Made by a program: the position numbers and the translations under genes | In this document: positions 49,843 to 61,805 of the stretch, piece by piece | Layout: the number at the start of each line of letters is the position of its first letter | How positions within the stretch are numbered: position 1 is the first letter of the stretch | The notes under the pieces: generated by a model | Database searches by the model: none | The model's input: the letters and a program-made list of their open reading frames with translations, nothing else | Told to the model about the DNA's origin: nothing | Assembly (NCBI RefSeq): GCF_027744825.2 | Contig: NC_071334.1 | Location: 7,200,437-7,264,436 of the forward strand | DNA from: Synchiropus splendidus | Taxonomy: Eukaryota; Chordata; Actinopteri; Syngnathiformes; Callionymidae | DNA: 64,000 bases | Direction: 5' to 3'

Positions 49843-50030
49843 TAGGGCCGTCAAATGGGTCCTCAACGTGCCGCAGTGGAGGCAGGGCTTTATTCCAACC
49901 AAGCAGGCGTCTGATGGCTGTAATCCGTTCATTGTCAGTCTGGTCCGCTCAGCTGGCACCTGACTGGTTCACCTTCAGGGTTGGAACCAAAACCCACTGC
50001 TGCCCTTTTGTGGATCAGTTTGATACCCTG
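49843..50030. mobile_element. hAT-like non-autonomous element 2, abutting element 1
   Basis: A 188-bp unit begins TAGGGCCGTCAAA and ends TTTGATACCCTG, which pair as inverse complements with one gap. Flanking 8-mers are GTCGAGAA (49835-49842) and GTCTAGAG (50031-50038), 6 of 8 identical. The left 8-mer is shared with element 1. Confidence 0.65.
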
Positions 50031-50038
50031 GTCTAGAG

Positions 50039-52934
50039 TGGTCTTCCGATAATGGTTCTGACCCATTTCTATCGCCACTTTAGAGGCCACTGAGCCGCGC
50101 AGATGGGAAACCTGCGGGTCGCTCGGCTGCTGTCAGCTTCCGTGATGTGGTAGTGTTCACCTGCCGCCGACCTCAGGCTACACTGCTCTGGTTGCCCCTG
50201 ACTCTTGACTTTTACTCTTTGCTGTGCCACGTTATGTTGGTGTAAATGTCTGCTCGCGGGGGCATCACAGAGGAAGGCTGAGGGTGACGGAGAGGACTGC
50301 TCACATAACATAGAAACACCCTTATGTAACAGAGCTCGCCGCATTGTGTGAACAAGACAAATGACGGCCTGATTGCATGGCGCTTTCCCAAAATGCCAGG
50401 CGGAGAGGGGATGGAATTTTTGTGTTGGGAAGTGAGCTGGAAGAGTGAAAACAGGACTCCCCCGAGTGTTTGGACAGTAAGCTCAGCCGCACGTCTCTGA
50501 TGAGCTGAAGCGATCTGTGGAAGCTCGGCATCATCGCTTGTTTCCTGGAGCGCTTCAGCCACTTGTTTGCCACCGAGGGCTTTGGGCAGTGTTTGTTTGG
50601 AAAATCCTCCCAGCTTAAGTGAACATGTTGCTGCTCCCAAATATTTTCCAACATCTGCCGCCCATCAGGACGTCTGCAGTGTGAGCCACCGCTGCATTCC
50701 TGAGCCGCTCCCTCTACCTGGATCAAAAAAAGACGCAGCCTTTCCCTGCAGTCGCCCCGGGGCCCTGGGCTGCTCTTACTACCCCAGTTTGCAGGCGTCA
50801 GCTGTAAACAAAAACACCTCTGAGGAAGAGGGCTGAGGCCTTGCAGTGCAGTGAGATTGTTGTGTCAGTTGCGTGGTGCGGATTGGAAGTTAACCACATT
50901 GTTTGCGTTTCCTGCGGGAAATTCAAGGAGTGCGATTTGATTGATTTATTATGGGGGGATGGAGGAGGGTGACAGGAAAGTTGGAAGTGAAGGAAGACAA
51001 CAAGTGAGGCAGGTGAATGAGGACATGAGGCCGTGTGACCTGGGAGGGTGATGCAGGGGAAAAGCTTTGACCCACAACACGCAGAAAAGTAAAAGTCGGA
51101 AAAGGCTTCGAACTCAAGAGTCACGCCGAGTGCAGACCTCTGGCAAGCAGCTCATTTCCACTCATATTGAGATTTTTTTTACCCAACATTCACATTTATC
51201 TGATTCTTTCAGAAGAGCTGAACACAACAGTAGGTGGCAGTAGTGCTCCTAAACTCACACACTGGGTGAGAAATTCTGTCCAAGGAGACAGAGGTTCTGG
51301 TGGTTATGTGGCGTACAGAGAGACTCGGACACGAAATCGAAATTAGGCAGTTTAGCTGTGCTATGAAAACTGACCAGAAGATGACGTGGAGGTCAGGACA
51401 CTCATGCAAGATGAAAACAAAGACGCATTGTAAACAAACTAAGAAGAAGGAACTAAAAAAAGTGCTAGAACTAGTGCACAGAAATAATCTACGAAAGAAA
51501 CAAGACAACGGAATAGAGCTCACGAGGGTAGTGGCCAGCAGGCAGCGCTGGAACAGAAGAGCTCCTCACCAGGTGAGGCTGCTTGATCGCAGAGTGGCTC
51601 AGGTGTGTTGAAATGTTGGTACAAAAATAGCTGCGTCAAAGGGAGAGTTGACAAGGAAACTTGGTTCACAGAAAGGCGAATGATCTGGTAAGGTTTGACC
51701 ATCACAGACACAAGATTATTACGTGTGCTACAGGAAATACAGCACCACGGTAGAAAAGAAATGTTGATGGCCGGACAGGGAGCTGAATGTTTGGTGGTGT
51801 TCTGGATCACGATCCAGACGCAGCATTCAGGCCAGTTTCCCCACGTTGCTGAGCAAGTTGGGAATATCCTGACACCATATCATTCCACTGTACGCTCTCC
51901 CAGTCCTTTTCTGGTTGTAACCCGCAGATGTGTTAGAGCCAAATTAAGTTTTGGAATGAGTTTTGGACTGAAAGGTAGATGACCATATGATGGTGTCTCT
52001 GACCAGGGATTATGTAGGTCAATGTTTTGTTTTGTTTTTTAAAAAGGAAGCATCCCAGTGTGCCATTCTCATAAGAGGCTGGAGTGTCTATCCTACCACC
52101 ATCACCACCTCTGGACTGGTCTCTAGTCTGTCGCAGGAGACACAAGCTCATGAACTACAGGACTGAGGGAGGAAACCCTTTCACTTCACACCCTCAGTTG
52201 CCTCAAGCCTGCAACCCTTTCCTGTGGGGATGCAGTACTACTACAACAAATGTATTTGACTATAAAAAAGGTGGGAAAAAAAGACCTCTTGATATGACCA
52301 CTGTTCTTCCTCACACTTGCTGCACTCTTCTGTCAGCTCATCAGTTTTCCTGGGAAGTTCCATTTGTGTCCACCAGGAGGCGATCGAGTCACAGCATCTC
52401 AACTCCAGCGCCTGTGTCCGTGGACGGGAGACGTGCTGTGACCCCTCTGACCTGCCGTCAGATACAGGACCTGTGTTCACCACAGAGGCTACAAGGACAG
52501 GACTTTCTGTGAGCCCAACTTCCTGTTACCTCATGATGGTTTTCCTCTCGGCCCACAGACCTGGCAGCAGCCCCTCCTGCTCTTGTTTACAACTGCAGTT
52601 GGGACTTTTAACTGCTGATGAACCGGGTCAATTTGGCAGGTCGGGGGAACAACACAGAGCGGCGACACAATAATGGTCTTTGTGCTTGTTTGCACGGTGT
52701 CTAATGCCGACCCATTCAGAGCAGCACTTAAGATTCTTGGCATACTCCCATTGCTACCACCCCCCACACCCCTGCCCGCCCCCTCCTCAGGATCACTCAA
52801 GTGTGCGGCTTAGCCAGATCAAATGAAAGAAGCTCGCTTTTCAGAATGACATTCCAAAAAAAAAAAAGTTGGGAGGTGGTTGTTATATAAGGCCTGGATG
52901 ATGTGTGCGAAGTGATGCGACACCGACTCAGTCA
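50039..52934. other. Intergenic region 3' of ccn1; nothing certain
   Basis: Contains tctggactggtctctagtct (about 52110), a fragment resembling a common fish SINE body, and several chance frames. No gene or RNA gene supported. Confidence 0.45.
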
Positions 52935-53559
52935 CGTTCCATAAATAAATCACTTTTATTTGAAGCATATAAAATTAAATCATTTTTACAATTTATTCCA
53001 GTATGACACATGATATCCAAATAAAGTAGCTACATTATTTTTTTTAGATAAATAATAATAAAAATTAATAGAAAACAAAAAGGAAAAAACAACATTCATT
53101 CATCCGTTGACATGTGATTTGTTTGTTTTGTTTTGTTTTGTTTTTCTGTGTATGGAGTTCAATAGCTGCCACAAATACGCGGGCGCCGAGGCCCACGTCG
53201 GGAAGAACCAAACACTTGTCAGACAAGTCGAGAGGCTGGGTGGGTTTGCTGGTGGGAGTTGCGTGCGCGCATATGTACATATACACACACAAGTCAACAG
53301 TCTGATACTGACAGATCAACATATACACAGAGAGGCGACATCGACGACTAACATGAATGTACAAGTAGTAATTACATCTTGCTCCGTAACGAAGCTACGC
53401 TGGATGCTCCGCTCATACGAAGCTTAAGAATGCTGGTCGCAGCAGACAGTGCACTTCATTCACGTCCTCCTGGTGCAAGCCCACGATTCCTTGGGAATCT
53501 AGTTACAACAAGAAGCCGGTAGTTGACGGTGGTCTATGTACACCGGAGCGTTCCGGGGT
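52935..53559 (-). other. ccn1: ccn1 3' untranslated region
   Basis: Downstream of the ccn1 stop on the minus strand. It is AT-rich with ATTTA pentamers, such as the minus-strand reading of 52940-52952 (GATTTATTTAT) and of 53046-53056. Such AU-rich elements fit rapid mRNA turnover of an immediate-early gene; that function is inferred from the family. Confidence 0.65.
52955..52960 (-). terminator. ccn1: Polyadenylation signal for ccn1
   Basis: TTTATT on the plus strand is AATAAA on the transcribed minus strand, about 600 bp after the stop codon. Confidence 0.6.
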
Positions 53560-55180
53560 TCAGTCTCTGAACTTGTGGATGTCGTTGGAGAGGCGGTAGA
53601 AGGGGTAGGAGGCTTCATTGGCGTGGGGGCAGTTGTAGGTGCACTTGCAGGACTCGATCATCATGATGTTCTTGTTGAAGGTCTCGCCGTCCTCGCAGCG
53701 GAACTTGACGCGGATGGTTCTGGTGTCGTGGGGGGTGCAGCAGCGGCCGTCCACGCAGGCGCCGCAGTACTTGGGTCGGTACTTCTTCAGGCTGGAGCAG
53801 CCGGCGTAGGTGAACTTGACCGGCTGGACGGACTTCTTGGTGCGGCTGCACTTCTTTCCTTTCTGGGGGGGGGCAGAGCGGCGGGTGAGTCGGGCGCTTT
53901 GCCACGCCAAGAGTTACCACGTGTGGCGACTGGGCCTTACCTTCAGACTGGAGTAGGGCGACTGGGTGCAGGGTCTGACTTCGCAGATCCTGGTTTCCTT
54001 GACCAGCTTGCACTCGCTGTTGTTGTTGGTGACTCTGGTGGAGATGCCGGTGCCGCAGCTCTTGGAGCACTGCGACCAGGGGGTCGTTTGCACGATGCAC
54101 TTCTGGCTGTCCATCACGTGGATCTCAGCTTGAGGCCGGTAGGCTGTCAGGAATAAAAGCCTGGATTAGAAACTTGTCAGAACCGAGCTTCGCACCTGAA
54201 GCGTCAGAACATTCCTCACCGGGTAAAGACTTGAGTCCACTCTTGACGATGGCGATGAGCTCGTTCCTGTTGGTCAGGTCTCGCTCCAGCTCATCCGTCA
54301 GCATGTCCTTGCCGAAGATCTTCTCCAGGATGTCTCTCTCCTTCCCATCGTCGCACACCCACTCCTCGCAGCACTGGCCCGCCACCTTGACCAGTCGGGG
54401 GTTTGCACAGCCCAGATTGGGCAGCGAGAGCTCCTGCGGGCACAGAGGCACGCAGCCCACCGCCCCGTCGATGCATGTGCACTGGTGCTTACAGTTGGGC
54501 TGGAAGCTCTCGCCGTTCTGGTAGATCCTGCTGTTGTACTCGCATGGTCGGCCTTCTGACTTGGCTGGAGAGAGAGGAAGAGGAAAGGAATGTTATTCCC
54601 GCTGAAGACATCACACGGCTGCCAGATAAGCATCGGTTGAAACTGTGAAATTCTTCAGGGCTGCCTGAAGACCCTTTGAGGTTCAGCCTACTTTGGTCTA
54701 CATTCCACAGCGCTGAAATCACTCACTCCACTAAACTCGGGAAAAGTACCACCAAAAAGGAGTCTGTGATGATGTGGGACAGGAGGAGAGGAGGAGGTTG
54801 TAAAACAAAACAAAAAAAATGAGCTCAAATACACACCTCGACAGATGCCACGAGTTGTCGCGGGAGCAAAACTGGCTCCGAAGTTACACTCCAGCCCTTT
54901 GGTGTGGTCGCACGGCTCCGTCAGAGCGCAGTCCTCGTTCAGCTGGCGGGCGCAGACTTTGCAGCAGCCGCAGCCGTCCAGCACGAGGCTGACGCCGGGC
55001 GCGCAGCGCGGCATCTCCGCGGGGCACTGGCACACGCCGGGACACGAGGCGGCGGCGAACACCTGATCGCAGAAACGCGTTAATATCACTCTCAAGCGGG
55101 CGGCTGGAATCAGAGGAACACAGCGGGAAAGGACTCACCAGGTGGAGGCTTCCGAAGAAGGCGATAGCGAGCGTCAGCAT
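53560..55180 (-). CDS. ccn1: CCN family member 1 (CYR61), secreted matricellular protein
   Basis: CCN1 is a secreted, heparin- and integrin-binding immediate-early matricellular protein. Exons on the minus strand: 55180-55139, 55062-54837, 54564-54220, 54143-53941 and 53862-53560 (stop), 372 residues. Exon 1 is the signal peptide ([14 protein letters not shown]). Exon 2 is the IGFBP domain with the hallmark GCGCCKVCA. Exon 3 is VWC ([20 protein letters not shown]) plus hinge. Exon 4 is TSP1 ([18 protein letters not shown]). Exon 5 is the cystine knot ([18 protein letters not shown] to [13 protein letters not shown]). One domain per exon and the C-terminal NDIHKFRD are diagnostic of CCN1. Four introns are 76, 272, 76 and 78 bp. 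The hinge is shorter than the human one. Teleosts have extra ccn1-like paralogs; placement between znhit6 and ddah1 supports the orthologue. Confidence 0.96.
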
Positions 55181-55325
55181 GTTGGATAGAACAAAATAAA
55201 ATGTGCGTGTTTCAAAAATGAAATATATCTCGGTGGATATTCCGCGGCTCGGTCTCCTTGAGGAGCGGGTGAAGCGCTCGAGTGAAGCGGTAGAGAAGTC
55301 TGCTGAGCAGCGGCCACCTCCTCGC

Positions 55326-55332
55326 TTTTATA
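55326..55332 (-). promoter_or_regulatory. ccn1: TATA box of ccn1
   Basis: TATAAAA on the minus strand, 146-152 bp upstream of the ccn1 ATG. It predicts transcription start near 55300 and a leader of roughly 120 bases. Confidence 0.8.
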
Positions 55333-55346
55333 CGGTGGTGGGGAGT

Positions 55347-55354
55347 TGACGTCG
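55347..55354 (-). promoter_or_regulatory. ccn1: CRE/AP-1-like element of ccn1
   Basis: TGACGTCG (minus strand CGACGTCA) just upstream of the TATA box, one base from a palindromic CRE. CREB/AP-1 control of CYR61 is known in mammals. Confidence 0.55.
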
Positions 55355-55393
55355 TCTCTGGACTGCCTGCTGAACTGTTCCCAAACTATGCGA

Positions 55394-55399
55394 GGAATG
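55394..55399 (-). promoter_or_regulatory. ccn1: TEAD-type motif, ccn1 proximal promoter
   Basis: GGAATG on the plus strand, CATTCC on the minus strand, about 65 bp upstream of the TATA box. CYR61 is a canonical YAP/TEAD target; occupancy here is inferred. A second CATTCC lies at 55922-55927. Confidence 0.5.
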
Positions 55400-55786
55400 T
55401 TTCTCGGCGCATTTTCCATCCAAGACCGAAGCTCCACCCTGTCTAAAAACCTTCCTTTTTTCCTACTCCACAGCTTTTTTTTTCTCTCCTGCGTTCGCCT
55501 CCAGTCAGACACACTTTTCCGTCTCACACTCCTTTTTCACATGTTTACGCAGCATCGTCACGCCTTTTTTTTAAGAGTTGTGCGCTCGTTTCATCTTCGA
55601 AATGTAATTTCCAAACGTTGCTTTTACTTCATCGTGGGTCACTCAGTCAACACGACTCACCGAGGTCTAAAATAGCAACACATTGTCAAAGTCAGGGCAT
55701 GAATCCTCCGGTCTATTTCTGGCTCTCGGTGCTTTTATTCGGCGCGGCTAAGCGATTCCAGATGCAAAGCAGACGTAACAAAATGG

Positions 55787-55796
55787 CCATATTTGG
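55787..55796. promoter_or_regulatory. ccn1: CArG box (SRF site) upstream of ccn1
   Basis: CCATATTTGG is a perfect CC(A/T)6GG serum response factor site, about 490 bp upstream of the predicted start. CYR61 is a serum-induced SRF/MRTF target in mammals. Confidence 0.65.
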
Positions 55797-55927
55797 TATG
55801 GCAGTACTTTATTAACATATTTCTCTCCCCTTTTGGCCAGCAGACCACAAAAGCGTTGCTGACGGCTGAAAGCCTTGTTAAATGTGTTCCCCATGCAGGG
55901 AAATTCCTTTTTTCCCCGACTCATTCC

Positions 55928-57765
55928 TTGAGGCAAATTTGACTTATTCACGCAAACTGTCCATCACGTTTCGAAAGAGGGGGGGCAAGTCAGTCCTACG
56001 CTTCTACAAGGGTTCCGACCCAGCAGGTAGAGAGAGAGTAAAACGCAACACACGGTTCTTATTCGTGAAATGGATCCAATCGCGCCCGTGCGTAAAGACG
56101 CAGCGTAACCCTGGCGCATAGTTACATGGATGTTTGCCTCGTTACGTCATCTTTGTCGCTGTCAGCGCCACGATGGTGAGTTAACACTTTTGACCTATGT
56201 TGCCTCGGATTGTAAGTAAATGTAATCCTAAGAATAAGCGCACAAAACCGAACCAAGCAGCATTGAATTGCACTTTAATACTACAGCATCCAACGCCAGA
56301 TAATACGATCGAATGACAGGTATATTTGTCAGACAGGCAGGTTATTAAGGAACCTGTGTGTGTGTGTGTGTGTTGTCTCGGAAGTGGGAGGGGGGTGTGT
56401 CTGTGTGCGCACATGTGCGCTGCCTTCTGCTGCCTTGCAAGTCCGAAAGGGCACCGTCAAACTCAAGTCTCCCAGAGTGGGATTTGAACCTGCCACCTTC
56501 CTTCGTCATGACCACCTCAAAAGCAAACATTCTCATGTGTCTGTTGGTTCCCGTTTGTTGGTTTAAAATTCAGTTTTTAAGAAGATGAAATGTAGAGTCA
56601 TTGACCTGGATGGTCCTCTCAAGTCACACCTCATCCCTGACTCTGGCAACTGACTGGCTGCTGCTCGGCTTGTCACCTCACATTTTATTTCTCCGTCATC
56701 TAAACCTTCAGCTTAAACCTTCCATACATTGGGAGGAAAGAGTGTTGTCATTCTGCGTCACTGGAGAATCTCTGTTTTCCTAATGGTCCTATAGGTTTCG
56801 GCTGCGTTCCAGGGGCAGGACATATGTCAGAGTCTTTGAGTTTCCATTCTGCTTGTTCAAGAGAATTCCTCATCAGACTAAACATCCATGTCCCCCGGAG
56901 AAAGCGCAGATGTCTTGGTGGCTCAGTGGGAAGCTATTGTCAGATCCCAGCAGGACCACGGCTCAGGAAGTCTGCGGCCAGCAGCCTCACAGTTTATGTC
57001 TGATAGAAGAGGATTGGCCGGCATGTTTAAACAACAGATTCCATTGTAGCACATCCAAGATAAATGTCATCGCTGAGCTGTGTGTGTGAGCGGCGCTTCC
57101 TCTCGGCCTCAGATTATAGATGCTGCAGGAAGTCTGCTGACTTACGGTTTTGTTTTGATTCAGAGAACCGGGGCAGGTCACAGATCTTATCAGTGTCTAA
57201 AGTGTGATGAAGTAAGAGTTCACATCACATTCTGACATGGTGACTTCCACACCTAGCTTTGCTCAACATTCGCATGAAACTGCTACTAGTAGATTGGAAT
57301 CTAATGATCTTACTGTTGTGTAATTTCTGCTTCCCTGTTTTGACACGTTTGCTGGTGATAAATACGTTTCTCAAAGTCATGCTATCGATATTTGCATATT
57401 ACAGTGAAGCACTCCCTCAAAACTCTTATTTGCCGTCATCTCCTCTCAGTATCAGAAGGAAACTATGAGCTGTTGCTCACAAGCAGAGAAGTACAGTGTT
57501 GTGTTGCATAAGTGCAGCAGAAGCCCAGGATGAAACAGGGTCCACCCTTGCCACCCACCCACTGGATCAAGAACAAGTCCTCTAGATATTCCTCCTTTGT
57601 AGAATAGTTGCTTGCCGGAGGGGCTCATTTTTGTGATCGGGCATTTTCTCCGATCACTCTTATTCGCGAGTAGTGTTTTCTCTAGACCAGATATACACAG
57701 CAAGGTGTAATCCATGGCCAAAAGAGAGTTCGAGTGGTCCGCAAAACTTCTGAGCATAAGCCTAA
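55928..57765. other. Intergenic region between ccn1 and MITE copy 2
   Basis: Contains a short (TG)n run (56355-56373), a B-box-like segment (56470-56490) and an SINE-A-box-like ggtggctcagtgg near 56919. No gene is supported. Confidence 0.45.
56455..56520 (-). repeat. tRNA B-box-like SINE relic
   Basis: On the minus strand ggcaggttcaaatcccactc carries a good RNA polymerase III B box (GGTTCAAATCC). No complete cloverleaf or A box at the right distance could be folded by eye, so a SINE relic is more likely than a tRNA gene. Confidence 0.4.
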
Positions 57766-58246
57766 AGGCCCATTTATGTTCTTTCCATACTGATCTGGAT
57801 ACGGACGGCTCCTTCTGTCTGTGCTCTGCCTTCATTTTGACTGTATTTCTATACGTTTCCACAAAGCTCACAGATACGGACCAAACGGAGCAGTAGCGCT
57901 GAAAACCATGGGGGCAGTGTTGCTGCTACTACCAGATATGTAGCTGTAATGAGACACGACGAAGACAAAACAATGGCCGAAATTCTCACCAACCTCCGCC
58001 TCCTACAACACTGCCTCCTTTTCCTCTCCTGTGCAAGAGCTACATGATCAATGCTCTTCCACAGTCGCCATGTTGGTTTTGGAGTTTGTTGTTGTCATAA
58101 ACCTTTGACTCTGGGCTGCTCCCCCTGGTGGATATATTGGTGAACAGCAACACCAACGTAAAGAACGCATGGAAACTGAATCAGTGACGGTAACATGGTC
58201 TGAAACAGGTTCAATTTGGTACGTAAAGGGAGCATAAATGGGCCTT
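57766..58246 (-). mobile_element. Non-autonomous DNA transposon (MITE) copy 2
   Basis: About 481 bp bounded by AGGCCCATTTATG and CATAAATGGGCCTT, perfect inverse complements. It is the inverted counterpart of 12369-12857. Near-identical blocks include the reverse complement of 58060-58150. Short flanks TAA and TTA are compatible with a 3-bp TTA/TAA target. No transposase is encoded. Confidence 0.82.
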
Positions 58247-59989
58247 AACTAACACATCTTGAAGTGAATGCAGGTCAAAACAAGAAGGGAAAATGGGGCT
58301 GATGAAATCTCTGGCCACAACATCATCAACATGTGCATTCCTGGAGTTACTGTGTAGTGAAGCTGTGTGCAGTTTCTGTCTTCTCCAAACAATTGTATAA
58401 GAGCAGATTTTCTACACTTTCGTTCCCCTCTAACAGCCCGGGGCCACTCCAGGATTCCAGCTTCATTCGGCCGCACTGGTTCCTCTCCAGCAGGACATGC
58501 GGACAGAACCCATGCAGATGTCCGTCGGTGGTTCCGAACGCTCAACTTGAGTCGGCCCTTGAAAATCAGGGCTTGTCTATTTTTAGCTGCCCACTTCAAT
58601 TTGCCCCGTGGCGCACCTGCCTAATCACACGTGTCACTTCTCATCAGACCCAGAGCGGGGATTGTTTTTCGGACGTCCACAGCTGGAGGAGCGTGTCTGC
58701 TTTCACTGGCGTCTTTTATAACCGCAGCGTGTCCTAGCCAGGTGTGCATGAGGGCTTCCCTTCATCTCCGCTAACCCAAATTCCACACCAGGGAGAGAAA
58801 TGGAGCGAGAGAGAGGGTCGGTGTCTGGTGAGGAATGATGGAAAACGGGGTATGGACTCAGGTGTCGGTGTCGACGAGCCTGGCTGGAGTGGAAAAAAAA
58901 AAAAAAAGAAGGAATGTGGGGCTCCTGGAATGTTTAGAGCAGTCAGGGATAATTGAGTGAATCTGGAACAAGAAAAGACAAACGGAGGTCCTGCAGTGGA
59001 AGAATGTGCTTCTGGGACGTCTGAAGAAACATTCCATCCACTGAGGCAGCGGCAGCGGCGGCACCACGTGGGAGCCTCCGCCTTCCCTCCTCTCACACCT
59101 ACTGTACTTTCACACAGTGGCCTCTGCACGGAGGCTTCGCCTTCACTGTGGCTTCATGAGATGTTGAGAGCGTTGTCTTCTCTCACTACGACATACTCTC
59201 AACCTCTTCTTCAGTGGACTGAAAATGCTTTAGGTCCAACTGAAGAGTGACAGTGCCAGAAGTCAAGTCCTACACTATCATGGCACCAAGCCAAAATCAC
59301 TCACTGTGAATATAAGTATGTTTATCCCACAGCTGCTCACCACGTGAGACACGGTCATGTGATCAAGATCATGTGATGCCCTGCTCAACCTGTGTGTTTT
59401 GGGTCCTTGGTCATGTTTATTGCCATGACGGCTGACATCATGGCTGAAAGACCCAGATAAAATGCTCCTCCAGCGATGATGTCACTCCTCTTTGATGATG
59501 TCACTTCCTCCTCTCCAGGTTAGGACCTTAGCTTCTCAGGCTACAAGCTAACTATTAAGCCAACGAGCCGATAATACCTGAATTGTTGCGTTTATTTCTC
59601 TTAAATGTATTGTATAAGTGGAATTACATAAAATACAGCAATAAATACCTTCACCTTACACAGAGGGAAATAAGAGGAGGATCAGTTATGGATGAATGAA
59701 TTTGGAGTTAAACACAGTTCTTTGTATTAGTGTTGGTAAAGGTGCTGTGGTTCACCTGAAGCTTTTGCACTCTGGTTTCCTGCCACCGTCCAAAAACAAA
59801 CATAGTTCATGATTATAAACAGTATATTATGTCTCCAAAATTGTCCGGGTGACTCTCCTGCCCTGGATGTCCTGCTGCTCTTGCTGCCCCCGCGACGCCA
59901 ACCGCAGGCGAAAGCGGCTGTAAGTGACTGAACGTTGTCATAAATCTGAAGGCTGCGTCTCAAAGTCGACCATTTATTGCGCGCAGACC
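58247..59989. other. Intergenic region upstream of ddah1; nothing identified
   Basis: No gene seen. It includes a short direct duplication of a gatgatgtcact-type block at 59476-59510. Confidence 0.45.
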
Positions 59990-60764
<775 letters not shown>

Positions 60765-61689
60765 TGATATCCATTAATAATAGCAATAAAAAAGAGAGAC
60801 TGGTTTAGTATTTTTTTTATTTTTTGAATCCCTGCTGCTTCTGCTTTACCACAAACGCTGTGTTCCTGCAAAACAGACAGTTCATCATGAAGTGAGCTGA
60901 ATGATAAACGTCAACATTAACGCTCCGCCACTCCATCTCTTCATTGGCTGTCATGACTTTATCAGTTATTATCCTGACGTATGATACATAACAGCAGACC
61001 CCCCATCACATCCATGTGACTGAATGTGTTTTCAGAAGAATAGATCTCTGATTATGTGCCACCAAAGCAAGTGAAAGTTTCTCTGGAATAGTTCCGTAAA
61101 CTTGTCAATGTTCATGTGCCAGAGTGACACAGAAGTACTGTGGGATTGCTGGCAACATACGACCGTGTTGGTCACTATACAACACTCCTTTTGCTCTTCA
61201 TGGCTGGCTGTTTTTGCAACAATCTACGGTGGCCTTTCATGAAACCATGTAGATGTGAGAGCGACAGGTCCAGCGCTGCAGAGCAAACGTTACTGCTGAA
61301 CACAGGACCACTGCATCCCTTCAACCGCAGGGTGGAGAAAAGGGTTGTTTTCCCGAACACCACCTGCCAGTTGTGTGGGTTTCATTTTGGTCTTGTACTG
61401 TGGGTGTGTGCGACGGGAGAATGTGTTGCCCATGTAGGGAACAAACACAAGAAAATAAATGAATAAATACGACTCGACCGGTTTAAATTGTGGGTGTGTG
61501 AGACGGTGAAGGAGAAGGTGCCTCTGAGATGCTGTTGCTGATGTTGAGAAGTGGCTTTTTCACGAGAATATGCTCATTGTGAGGAGCGGTTTTTGTTAAG
61601 ATGGCCGACTGAACAGCGGGAAATGTTGTGTAGTTTCCAGCTGAAGTGTAAAACACTACAAAAACCATCTTCTTTTCCATCCTGTCCAG

Positions 61690-61805
61690 TCACACCTATC
61701 CTCTTTATCTCCAGATCCCTGGTTGCTTGTCTTCCTCTTCCTCCGTATCAAACACTCTTGCTCCATCACTGTCCCTCCTCTCCTCATGTCCAAACCACCT
61801 GACCT
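61690..61805 (-). repeat. Probable RTE-like LINE relic, antisense
   Basis: Pyrimidine-rich sequence with ctcctcatgtccaaaccacc, the inverse complement of the 'gg.tggtttggacatg..gaggag' segment of the RTE-type ORF (compare 46815-46845). Short and diverged. Confidence 0.4.

Noticed and set aside
53536..54156. 206-codon plus-strand open frame rich in Gly/Ala/Val
   Set aside because: Exact antisense of ccn1 exons 4-5; GC-rich coding sequence creates the shadow frame.
56455..56520. Candidate tRNA gene from a good B box
   Set aside because: No A box at correct spacing and no closed acceptor stem by eye; called a SINE relic instead.
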